Shown here one piece after another: positions 1 to 5,776 of a stretch of DNA of 5,776 nucleotides. The stretch comes from Acidobacteriota bacterium (lineage in GTDB: Bacteria; Acidobacteriota; Vicinamibacteria; Vicinamibacterales; UBA823): contig DODG01000028.1 in NCBI GenBank assembly GCA_003509065.1, positions 1 to 5,776 on the forward strand, given 5' to 3'. Position numbers and translations under genes: made by a program. The notes beneath the pieces were generated by a model. It was not told where the DNA came from. It was given only the letters and a program-made list of their open reading frames with translations, and searched no databases. How positions within the stretch are numbered: the first letter of the stretch is position 1; each line of letters starts with the position of its first letter.

Positions 1-420
1 AGCCCAGAGCATTCACTACTCGACGTCCTTCGGCAAGAAGTTAAATTGACAGGAACGAAGTATGGCTGCGGTGAAGGGAACTGTGGTGCCTGTACCGTGT
101 TGATTGACGGCGAGCCGATGCGATCTTGTATCACCTCTGTTGGATCTGTCACGGGTCGCGAGGTTACAACTGTGGAAGGATTGGCTGAGAATGGCCACTT
201 GAACCTTGTCCAGAAAGCATTTGTCGAAAATTCGGCTTTTCAGTGTGGTTATTGCACACCTGGATTCGTAATTTCCGCGACTGCGCTGTTATCTAAGAAT
301 TCGGCACCTGATATAAGTGAGATCAAGAGCGCATTGAGCGGTCATATATGCCGATGCGGTGCCTACGTGAGGATACTGAAAGCTGTTCAGCAAGCTTCAG
401 ATATTGAAGGTTTAGCATGA
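1..420 (+). CDS. [2Fe-2S] iron-sulfur subunit of a xanthine dehydrogenase-family molybdenum hydroxylase (5' partial)
   Basis: This is the electron-transfer subunit of a Mo hydroxylase (CoxS/XdhC/IorA/NicA type), carrying electrons away from the molybdenum centre through two [2Fe-2S] clusters. The frame is open from base 1 and encodes 139 residues before TGA. Such subunits are usually about 150-165 residues, so roughly the first 15-25 residues, including the true start, lie upstream of the window. The plant-ferredoxin-type domain shows YGCGEGNCGAC with cysteines 23, 28 and 31 (window numbering), and the fourth ligand is C43 in RSC. The helical C-terminal domain has CGYCTPG (C82, C85) and CRCGAY (C117, C119). 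All eight cluster ligands are therefore present. The TGA overlaps the ATG of the large-subunit gene (ATGA), implying translational coupling. Family assignment is very sure; the substrate cannot be told from this subunit. Confidence 0.96.
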   Translation, partial: SPEHSLLDVLRQEVKLTGTKYGCGEGNCGACTVLIDGEPMRSCITSVGSVTGREVTTVEGLAENGHLNLVQKAFVENSAFQCGYCTPGFVISATALLSKNSAPDISEIKSALSGHICRCGAYVRILKAVQQASDIEGLA

Positions 421-2375
421 GTGCAAAACCTACCGTTGTTGTTCGAGTTGTTGGTCCACCATTCGCTGGGGTTATCCAGCAAACAGGACTAGCTCCTGAT
501 CCGAGTGTATTGCTTGAGGTATTTAGTGACAGTTCGATAACTTTTTATTCAGGAAAAGTTGAATATGGGCAAGGAATCCGTAATGGATTCGCACGAATGA
601 TCTCGGCGGCATTCGATACCAGTATTGAGAACGTGAACATCGTTCTGGCCGATACGGCGAGAGTCCCGTTCGATAGGGGGACGACTGGTAGTGCCTCTAC
701 TCGGACGGTAGGAGTTCAGCTGCTCCGAGCCACGGAGGCTGCGAAGAATGAGCTGAAAGCTAGGATAGCAAATGGATCCGATAATGCTGCCAGTCGATCT
801 ACTTCCGTGGTTGAAATATCTGGGGAGGATGATGCAGGCGAACAATTAGTAGAAGCACTGACCATTCATAATGGATCTGCCCGAGTTGACGGCGCCGAAC
901 GAGTGATTGGGGCTACCGTATATGCTCATGATTTCACATTGGAAAATACTGCTTATGGACGCATAATTCGACCACCGTCGGTGGGGGCCATTTTGGCCCG
1001 TCTCGACGTATCGAGGGCAGAACAGGTCCCAGGATTCGTTTGCTTGGTGCAGATTGACGGATTGATAGGGGTTGTGGCGGAATCGAAAGATGCAGTCGAT
1101 AACGTGGCATCCTTCATTAGAGCAAGGTGGAACGAACAGGATGATGACGTTTCTGACTGGAACCTTCCGGCCGTTTTAAAGGACCGCGGGAATGAACCAG
1201 TGTTGTTGCGCGACGACGGAGATACGGTGGACGCTCTTGCGAAAGCTGATCGCGTGGTATCGGGTGTTTACTACGTTCCGTATGTGGCTAATGCTCAGAT
1301 GGAGCCTAGTGCGGCGACAGCAAAATGGAATGAAGACGGGTCTCTTACAGTTTGGTGTGCTAACCGCGGACCGTTCACGGAACGGTCTTACCTAGCGGAT
1401 CGACTCGGTATGGAGGCAGAGGATATTCGGGTTATTGTTCAGGAAGTTGGTGGGTCATTCGGCACCAAGTCACAAACTGTTAGCTATGAGGCTGCGATTT
1501 TGGCGCGTGAGTCAGGAAGACCCGTAAAGATTAGCTATTCTCGTGAAGAGGAATTTTCTATCAGCACAGTACGTCCCGCTGCCGTTATGGAGATCAATGC
1601 CGGAATTGATTCCGACGGAAAATTGATGGTATGGGATTACACAGCGTTTCATGCCGGTGATAATCCTTTCAGGGGTCGACGAGGAGCCGATTCGCCCTAC
1701 GATTCAGAGGCCGTAAGGATTCGAATAGCAGACTCTCCCTCTCCATTGCCCCATGGCTCATATCGTTCGCTTGGTGGGGCCACAAATCATTTCGGACGTG
1801 AGGTTCACATCGATACGATCGCTCGCGAACTTGGCTTAGATCCGCTGGAGTTTCGGTTGAATAATCTGAGTAATCAGCGATATCGAAGTGTACTGGAAAC
1901 CGTCGCAGAGATGAGTGGATGGGATTCGCGCACTAAGAATGTTGGTTTGGGGTTTGGCGTTGCAGTAGGATTCGACGCGGGGAGCTATGTTGCGCAAGTC
2001 GCTAAGGTGGAAGTAAATGGGCGTAACGTTTCGGTTGAACGAGTAGATGTGGCGTTCGATTGCGGCAAGGTGCTCAATCCGGAAGGGGCGCGTAACCAAG
2101 TCGAAGGAGCTGTCGTTATGGGTATGGGTACGACTCTGTGGGAGAGTGTTCAGTTTGAAGGAGGTCGCGTAATCAATACCGGATTTGGTTCGTACAGGGT
2201 TCCTCGTATCACTGATGTTCCAGAAATCAACGTGTCATTTGTTGATGGTCTTTCGAACCATCCCACAGGTGTAGGAGAACCAGGCATTGTGCCTATAGCT
2301 GCAGCGATCACGAATGCTGTTGTTGACGCTACAGGGCTGTTAATTGACCGACTGCCGATTCAGGAACAGTTGTAG
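417..2375 (+). CDS. Molybdopterin-binding catalytic subunit, xanthine dehydrogenase family (IorB/NicB-like layout)
   Basis: This is the catalytic large subunit, expected to hydroxylate a carbon next to N or oxidise an aldehyde using Mo-pterin cofactor and water. The ATG overlaps the previous stop, with GAAGG at 406-410 as ribosome binding site. The 652 residues show, in order: GKVEYGQG (46-53) and TTGSAST (89-95), placed at the N terminus as in isoquinoline 1-oxidoreductase and nicotinate dehydrogenase large subunits rather than mid-protein as in CoxL/XdhA; the a/b hammerhead-like region from about 157 (VYAHD, GRIIRPP); AQMEPSAA (293-300); the pterin loop VGGSFGTK (344-351); PHGSYRSLGG (445-454) followed by HIDTIARELGLDPLEFR; NPEGARNQVEGAVVMGMG (554-571); and GVGEPG with the presumed catalytic Glu621. 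There is no signal peptide, Tat motif or cytochrome c CxxCH motif. The stretch at about 108-158 looks shorter than I recall in relatives, which tend to exceed 690 residues. The substrate is unknown. Confidence 0.94.
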   Translation: MSAKPTVVVRVVGPPFAGVIQQTGLAPDPSVLLEVFSDSSITFYSGKVEYGQGIRNGFARMISAAFDTSIENVNIVLADTARVPFDRGTTGSASTRTVGVQLLRATEAAKNELKARIANGSDNAASRSTSVVEISGEDDAGEQLVEALTIHNGSARVDGAERVIGATVYAHDFTLENTAYGRIIRPPSVGAILARLDVSRAEQVPGFVCLVQIDGLIGVVAESKDAVDNVASFIRARWNEQDDDVSDWNLPAVLKDRGNEPVLLRDDGDTVDALAKADRVVSGVYYVPYVANAQMEPSAATAKWNEDGSLTVWCANRGPFTERSYLADRLGMEAEDIRVIVQEVGGSFGTKSQTVSYEAAILARESGRPVKISYSREEEFSISTVRPAAVMEINAGIDSDGKLMVWDYTAFHAGDNPFRGRRGADSPYDSEAVRIRIADSPSPLPHGSYRSLGGATNHFGREVHIDTIARELGLDPLEFRLNNLSNQRYRSVLETVAEMSGWDSRTKNVGLGFGVAVGFDAGSYVAQVAKVEVNGRNVSVERVDVAFDCGKVLNPEGARNQVEGAVVMGMGTTLWESVQFEGGRVINTGFGSYRVPRITDVPEINVSFVDGLSNHPTGVGEPGIVPIAAAITNAVVDATGLLIDRLPIQEQL

Positions 2376-2425
2376 GTCTTACCCAAGTTTGGTGGAACCT
2401 GCGAACCCAGCATCCGATAAGTACC

Positions 2426-3316
2426 TTAGAGGAGCACACCGTTCTCGCTTGTGTACCCATCGTTATCGGCTGTGCGATTGGTCTCTGAATGATCACCTCT
2501 TGTAGCGATTTCGATGCGATTACCATCCGGGTCGTAGACGAAGAGGAATTGTTGTTCGTCGTGGCGTGTACCTATGCCTTCGACAATTTCGATGTCCGCG
2601 TTTATTAAGAATTCAGCTGTGCCTTCTATATCAGCTACTTCGAATGCAACGTGCTGCCTACCATCTCCTCTTGGGCCAACTGATTTCGGAGGATCGATCA
2701 CGTGAATCATCGAGCCGTCAGCCAGTTCAGTCCAGGTGAGTGTATTTCCTCCAATCTGGTGGGGAATCACTTTTATGTTGAGCAAATCACGATACATCTT
2801 CATGGCGTCAACACGATTGTTGATCGGCAGTCCGACATGGTTGATACCGGATATTTTTATTTCAGAAGGGGAGGGGGCGACAACGTTGGTTCCAGCCTCC
2901 GTTGTGTACCCGAGTGCGTCTACTACTCGGTTGGATGGCTTTAGTCCGCTAGCGGTTGTGAATTCAAGTTTGTTGCCATCATCATCGCTGACGAATATAC
3001 ACCTTTGTCCATCGTGCCGTTCACCTGGGTCGCTGATATCTGGATAACCTGAGCTTTGAATCGCTGTGACCGCGCTATCGAAATTTTCTACTTCAAATGC
3101 GGTGTGTGCGCCGCCTAAAGTCTCACCGTCAGAGGGTTCGATTAGATGAACCATGGTTCCGTCGAGGGTACGTGTCCATACAATGTTTGGAGAATCGACC
3201 ATTGATGGGATTACTTGAAGTCCTAGAACGTCGCGGTAGAACTTCAGTGATACGCGTCTATCCCAAATAGGAATCCCGACATGGTTAATGGTCTTTATTT
3301 GAATACTGTTGGACAT
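2426..3316 (-). CDS. Tandem two-domain VOC (glyoxalase/dioxygenase superfamily) protein
   Basis: This 296-residue protein is made of two vicinal-oxygen-chelate domains. Numbering from the ATG at 3316, domain 1 has INHVGIP (H12), DGTMVHLIEP (H57), GAHTAFEV (H71) and DDDGNKLEF (E118). Domain 2 has INHVGLP (H160), DGSMIHVIDP (H205), QHVAFEV (H222) and DPDGNRIEI (E269). Both domains thus keep a His/His/Glu metal set plus an extra His at the usual second-ligand strand. After each domain comes a similar tail (GYTTEAG and GYTSENG), so the duplicated unit includes the tail. The superfamily covers lactoylglutathione lyases, epimerases, extradiol dioxygenases and resistance proteins, and the sequence does not single out one reaction. 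It lies 14 bases after the RidA-like gene, probably co-transcribed. A TTG directly before the ATG is a possible alternative start. No clear Shine-Dalgarno sequence is visible, so coupling to the upstream gene is likely. Confidence 0.92.
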   Translation of the reverse strand: MSNSIQIKTINHVGIPIWDRRVSLKFYRDVLGLQVIPSMVDSPNIVWTRTLDGTMVHLIEPSDGETLGGAHTAFEVENFDSAVTAIQSSGYPDISDPGERHDGQRCIFVSDDDGNKLEFTTASGLKPSNRVVDALGYTTEAGTNVVAPSPSEIKISGINHVGLPINNRVDAMKMYRDLLNIKVIPHQIGGNTLTWTELADGSMIHVIDPPKSVGPRGDGRQHVAFEVADIEGTAEFLINADIEIVEGIGTRHDEQQFLFVYDPDGNRIEIATRGDHSETNRTADNDGYTSENGVLL

Positions 3317-3330
3317 CAAGTGTTTTTAGT

Positions 3331-3789
3331 CTAAATGACTTCGACTATCATCTCGATCTCTACTGGTATCTGTCCTGGCAGGCTACCCATGCCAACTGCT
3401 GATCTGGCGTGCTTACCGTTCTCACCGAATACCGAAACTAAGAGATCTGAGCATCCGTTTATGACTTTTGGGTGATCTTCGAAATCTGGACTACTGTTGA
3501 CCATTCCTAGGACTTTCACAACCTGACTGACACGATTAAGGTCTCCGAGATGTTCCTTTAGTGCTGCGAGTAATTGGATTCCGACTAACCTTGCCGCTTC
3601 ATATCCTTGGTCGATATCGAGATCGGAACCGACTTTCCCGGACATCATCGTACCGTCGGATTGAGTGGGACCTTTACCCGATAAATAGACCAAGTTGCCG
3701 GTCCTTACTGCAGGTACGTAATTGGCCACAGGCGCTGCAGGGTGGGTGAGATCGATTCCTAGTTTTTTGATTTTGTCTTCAGCATTCAT
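3331..3789 (-). CDS. RidA family protein (YjgF/YER057c/UK114)
   Basis: This 152-residue protein belongs to the RidA superfamily of small, usually trimeric cytosolic enzymes. Members hydrolyse reactive enamine/imine intermediates from PLP enzymes, or act as specialised deaminases such as 2-aminomuconate deaminase. Visible marks are LVYLSGKGP (34-42), the central helix GYEAARLVGIQLLAALKEHLGDLNRV, and the C-terminal HARSAVGMGSLPGQIPVEIEMIVEV. Arg129 and Glu144 sit 15 residues apart, matching Arg105 and Glu120 of E. coli RidA, so the ligand-binding arginine is kept. It is about 20 residues longer than classic RidA, with an N-terminal extension (KIKKLGIDLTHPAAPVANY) and a longer C-terminal half, as in a longer subgroup of the superfamily. 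The start is the ATG at 3789, preceded on the minus strand by a weak GAGAG. It stands between fumarase (93 bases upstream) and the VOC gene (14 bases downstream). Whether it is a housekeeping deaminase or pathway-specific is open. Confidence 0.93.
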   Translation of the reverse strand: MNAEDKIKKLGIDLTHPAAPVANYVPAVRTGNLVYLSGKGPTQSDGTMMSGKVGSDLDIDQGYEAARLVGIQLLAALKEHLGDLNRVSQVVKVLGMVNSSPDFEDHPKVINGCSDLLVSVFGENGKHARSAVGMGSLPGQIPVEIEMIVEVI

Positions 3790-3817
3790 GTCAGGCTCTC
3801 AGTTCTGGTCAATAAGT

Positions 3818-3843
3818 AGATCGGCGATAGTATGCACCGATCT
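3818..3843. repeat. Inverted repeat AGATCGG-N12-CCGATCT between fumarase and RidA genes
   Basis: A perfect 7-bp inverted repeat (3818-3824 and 3837-3843) with a 12-base loop lies in the 93-base spacer between the fumarase stop and the RidA-like start. On the minus strand the sequence after the stem is ACTTATTGACC, which is not a proper T-tract, so a standard intrinsic terminator is not supported. It could be an mRNA stem separating two parts of an operon, or an operator. A TACTAT resembling a -10 box lies inside the loop on the minus strand, but no matching -35 is seen. The rest of the spacer shows nothing recognisable. Confidence 0.5.
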
Positions 3844-3882
3844 GCGCACTTAATCTAATCGTGTTGATACTTTGGGCAGTCT

Positions 3883-5280
3883 CTATTCATTTGGTTCGGT
3901 CATTGATAGCGGATCAAGGATTTCATCAAGCTGATCCGAGGTTAAATCGGACACGCGCAATGCAACCTCTTTGATGGTTTCACCGTTTTGAGACGCTTCA
4001 TGTGCTATTGCAGCTGCAGCGTCGTATCCGATGATGGGTGCTAAAGCGGTGCAGATTGCGAGACCTTCCATGACCATCTCTGGACCTTTGTCTGTTGCGG
4101 TTAGTCCGTTAATACACTGCCTTGCAAGATTCTTCGCCGACGTCGCCAGCAACTCTATTGATTCGAGAATGTTGTGTGCCGCTACGGGCATCATGACGTT
4201 GAGCTCGAAGTTACCAGATTGACCAGCTATGGTTATTGTCGTGTCGTTTCCGATCACCTGCGCAGAAACCATTGCGACCGATTCCGCTATAACTGGGTTG
4301 ACCTTTCCTGGCATTATTGAAGATCCCGGCTGGACTTCCGGGAGCGTAATTTCACCGATGCCAGCACGAGGGCCCGATCCAAGCCATCGTAAATCATTGG
4401 AAATTTTTAGCATTCCAACTGCAACTGACTTGAGTTCGCCTGATGCTGAAACTACTGCATCGAGTGTACTTTGCGCCTGAAAATGGTTGGTGGATTCTGA
4501 GAGATTAAGCTCTGTCAATTCGCCAAGTCGAGTTATTACACGGCTACTGAATTCGGGGTGCATTCCAATACCCGTTCCTACTGCCGTACCTCCTAGGGCG
4601 AGAACGGAAAGCTCAGCAAGAGCTTTTTCGGCTCGCTTTTTCCCCAGCTCCATTTGTCCGGCGTATCCTAAAAACTCTTGTCCGAGTCGGATCGGGGTAG
4701 CATCTTGGAGGTGAGTTCGACCTGTTTTTACAATACCCCAAAATTCCTTTGATTTTTCTCTAAGTGAATTCTCCAGCTCTTGCAGCGCGGGTATTAGGTT
4801 ATCTTTGATAGAAACTGCAGCTGCCAGATGAATGGCAGAAGGGAAAACGTCGTTAGATGACTGTCCCTTGTTGACGTGGTCGTTGGGGTGAACAGGTGTT
4901 CGAGAACCTATCGTGCCGCCAAGTGATTCGATAGCGACATTTGAAATCACCTCGTTAGCGTTCATGTTAGTAGACGTTCCGGACCCTGTTTGGAAAACGT
5001 CAACAACAAACTGATCATCAAATTCGCCTTCGATTACTCTTCCGGCGGATGCGATAATTGCCTGTGCTATATCTGACTCGATCGCACCCAGATCGAGGTT
5101 TACAAATGCAGCTGACTGTTTGATTTGCCCTATGGCCTTGATGAATGACCGGCCTAATCTCAGATTACTGATCGGGAAATTAAGCTCAGCTCTTCGAGTA
5201 TTGCCACCGTAATATGCCTGTGCTGGGACTTCCAACTCGCCCATAGAATCGCGTTCGAGGCGCATTTTATGCGGGGGCAT
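3883..5280 (-). CDS. fumC: Class II fumarate hydratase (fumarase C)
   Basis: This enzyme catalyses the reversible hydration of fumarate to L-malate in the TCA cycle as a cytosolic homotetramer of the oxygen-stable, iron-free class. The 465-residue length is normal for FumC. Active-site blocks are all present: TGSGTSTNMNANE (98-110), HPNDHVNKGQSSND (131-144), GRTHLQDATP (187-196) and the superfamily signature GSSIMPGKVNP (319-329). With a constant offset of +2, the E. coli FumC residues S98, T100, S139, S140, N141, T187, H188, S318, K324 and N326 map onto S100, T102, S141, S142, N143, T189, H190, S320, K326 and N328. GQSGNFELNV (353-362) favours fumarase over aspartase. The ATG at 5280 is fixed by an AGGAG six bases away. 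The 146-base upstream spacer carries an FNR-like palindrome. RidA and VOC genes follow downstream in the same direction, possibly in one transcript. Confidence 0.97.
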   Translation of the reverse strand: MPPHKMRLERDSMGELEVPAQAYYGGNTRRAELNFPISNLRLGRSFIKAIGQIKQSAAFVNLDLGAIESDIAQAIIASAGRVIEGEFDDQFVVDVFQTGSGTSTNMNANEVISNVAIESLGGTIGSRTPVHPNDHVNKGQSSNDVFPSAIHLAAAVSIKDNLIPALQELENSLREKSKEFWGIVKTGRTHLQDATPIRLGQEFLGYAGQMELGKKRAEKALAELSVLALGGTAVGTGIGMHPEFSSRVITRLGELTELNLSESTNHFQAQSTLDAVVSASGELKSVAVGMLKISNDLRWLGSGPRAGIGEITLPEVQPGSSIMPGKVNPVIAESVAMVSAQVIGNDTTITIAGQSGNFELNVMMPVAAHNILESIELLATSAKNLARQCINGLTATDKGPEMVMEGLAICTALAPIIGYDAAAAIAHEASQNGETIKEVALRVSDLTSDQLDEILDPLSMTEPNE

Positions 5281-5286
5281 TTTTTA

Positions 5287-5291
5287 CTCCT
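5287..5291 (-). promoter_or_regulatory. Ribosome binding site of fumC (AGGAG)
   Basis: On the minus strand, AGGAG is followed by TAAAAA and then the ATG at 5280, a six-base spacing. It is the clearest Shine-Dalgarno sequence in the window and selects the first methionine over Met6 of the same frame. Confidence 0.8.
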
Positions 5292-5303
5292 GTGTGCTTG
5301 TTC

Positions 5304-5317
5304 TTGATTTGTATCAA
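5304..5317. promoter_or_regulatory. FNR/CRP-family-like operator TTGAT-N4-ATCAA upstream of fumC
   Basis: The palindrome reads TTGATTTGTATCAA on the + strand and TTGATACAAATCAA on the minus strand. It matches the classic FNR consensus TTGATnnnnATCAA at all ten defined bases. Its centre is 30 bases upstream of the fumC ATG, just outside the ribosome binding site. It overlaps a weak candidate -10 element, a position that would suit repression rather than activation. The match is seen directly; binding by an FNR, CRP or related regulator in this organism is inference. Confidence 0.45.
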
Positions 5318-5344
5318 AATAGCGTTGTTTTTAAATAATAGTAA
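5316..5344 (-). promoter_or_regulatory. Weak candidate sigma-70-type promoter for fumC
   Basis: On the minus strand, TTACTA (5344-5339) and TATTTT (5321-5316) are separated by 17 bases and lie in the A/T-rich spacer before fumC. A start a few bases downstream of the -10 would give a short leader containing the AGGAG site. The -35 matches only three of six consensus bases and the -10 four of six, so this is a position guess. Another A/T-rich run, TTTATAAAAA, lies further upstream (about 5374-5383). The remainder of the spacer between the NHL gene and fumC (5281-5426) contains no gene or clear terminator that I can see. Confidence 0.25.
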
Positions 5345-5426
5345 GCATCGATGGCTAATTCTGATTGAATGGTTTTTATAAAGTCTTAGCGGGTTGTATT
5401 CCTAGATGGCCTGTTTGGTGAAGGGA

Positions 5427-5776
5427 TTAGATATTGAACTGAGCCTCAGCGTAGTCTTTCAATTTGTTGAAAATTTGAATTCTCCATCGCTGTGAGTCCA
5501 CTACGAAAAGTCTATCTCTACTTTTGTCGTAATTCACTCCGGTTGGTAGGGCAAATTTCATCTCAGGTTCTAAACTCTCTACCCGCCGCCTCGCCTTAAC
5601 AACATCCGGGTTGCTTTCCACGTAACGTTTCTGCCATTTTGAGAGATCAGTCGCAGATCCTCTTATTTGTAATATGTATTCACCCAATGAATTGAACACT
5701 TGGACTCGATTATTTGCCCAGTCACTGACGTAGATATCTCCGTCGGGGTCTACGGCCACGTCGGTCGGGTGATCAA
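5427..5776 (-). CDS. NHL-repeat (beta-propeller) protein, C-terminal part (5' partial)
   Basis: The frame is open to the window edge and gives 115 residues before TAA, so the start lies beyond base 5776. A GTG inside the frame at 5759 is only an internal valine, because the conserved repeat begins before it (HPTDVAVDPDG). Two NHL-type blades are visible: residues 2-35 with DGDIYVSDWANNRVQVFNS, and 77-107 with DRLFVVDSQRWRIQIFNK. Between them is an unusual, strongly charged insert (about 43-75), including LSKWQKRY and VVKARRRVESLEPE, which is not part of a standard blade. NHL propellers mostly serve as binding or scaffold domains; some are exported, but the N terminus is not visible, so location cannot be judged. 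The protein ends soon after the last blade (AEAQFNI). It lies 146 bases upstream of fumC on the same strand, with no evident functional link. Confidence 0.85.
   Translation of the reverse strand, partial: DHPTDVAVDPDGDIYVSDWANNRVQVFNSLGEYILQIRGSATDLSKWQKRYVESNPDVVKARRRVESLEPEMKFALPTGVNYDKSRDRLFVVDSQRWRIQIFNKLKDYAEAQFNI

Noticed and set aside
46..48. TTG at 46 as the start of the [2Fe-2S] subunit
   Set aside because: The frame is open and family-like from base 1 (HSLLDVLRQEVKLTG), so TTG 46 is an internal leucine and the true start is upstream of the window.
549..845. Minus-strand open frame inside the Mo subunit gene, and similar open frames opposite fumC and the VOC gene
   Set aside because: They lie wholly within strongly supported genes, have no recognisable domains and no ribosome binding sites.
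2376..2425. Bidirectional terminator in the convergent 50-base gap
   Set aside because: Only three- to four-base pairings such as CCAA/TTGG with a two-base loop are present, and there is no T-tract on either strand.
2426..3316. Calling the VOC protein an extradiol ring-cleavage dioxygenase
   Set aside because: The His/His/Glu spacing in domain 2 is compatible, but the tyrosine of the extradiol signature appears to be replaced by phenylalanine (F259 from the ATG), and the DPDGNxIE motif is general to VOC proteins.
3317..3319. TTG at 3319 as the start of the VOC gene
   Set aside because: An ATG follows immediately at 3316 and no ribosome binding site favours the TTG; the difference is one residue.
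3883..5280. Aspartate ammonia-lyase instead of fumarase
   Set aside because: The GKVNP and SGNFELNV motifs and the full set of E. coli FumC active-site residues favour fumarase; aspartases usually have AKVNP and lack SGNFELN.
5346..5353. CATCGATG palindrome upstream of fumC
   Set aside because: It is a short eight-base palindrome of a kind expected by chance, with no second copy or supporting signal nearby.
5757..5759. GTG at 5759 as the start of a complete small NHL protein
   Set aside because: The conserved residues DHPTD of the blade precede it in frame and the frame is open to the window edge, so the gene is truncated by the window.

Overview
The window is ordinary bacterial DNA of roughly balanced base composition, tightly packed with metabolic genes. 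It holds no RNA genes, mobile elements or CRISPR arrays that I can see. A two-subunit molybdenum hydroxylase of the IorB/NicB-like layout sits beside a tandem-domain VOC protein, a RidA-family protein, a class II fumarase and an NHL-repeat protein with a charged insert. This set fits a Chloroflexota-type genome, possibly SAR202/Dehalococcoidia-like. That is an inference from protein style, not from a marker gene.

Layout: on the + strand, a 5'-truncated [2Fe-2S] subunit (1-420) overlaps by ATGA the start of a molybdopterin-binding large subunit (417-2375). Converging on this pair across a 50-base gap is a minus-strand series. In transcription order it is: the C-terminal end of an NHL-repeat protein (stop at 5427), a 146-base spacer with regulatory signals, fumarase C (5280-3883), a 93-base spacer holding an inverted repeat, a RidA-family protein (3789-3331), and a two-domain VOC protein (3316-2426) only 14 bases further on. 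Every gene has an intact frame. The two end genes are cut only by the window edges.

Function: the + strand pair should form a hydroxylase or dehydrogenase that oxidises an N-heterocycle, aldehyde or similar carbon, passing electrons from Mo to two [2Fe-2S] clusters. No FAD subunit is visible in the window, so the electron acceptor is unknown. On the minus strand, fumarase serves the TCA cycle, RidA-like proteins hydrolyse reactive enamines/imines or act as related deaminases, and the VOC protein is a probable metal-dependent lyase, isomerase or dioxygenase of unknown substrate. A link to degradation of nitrogen-containing aromatics, with fumarate as an end product, is possible but unproven.

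The most notable non-coding signal is a perfect TTGAT-N4-ATCAA palindrome (FNR/CRP-family consensus) just upstream of the fumarase ribosome binding site, overlapping a weak candidate -10 element. I found no strong case for a wholly new system.
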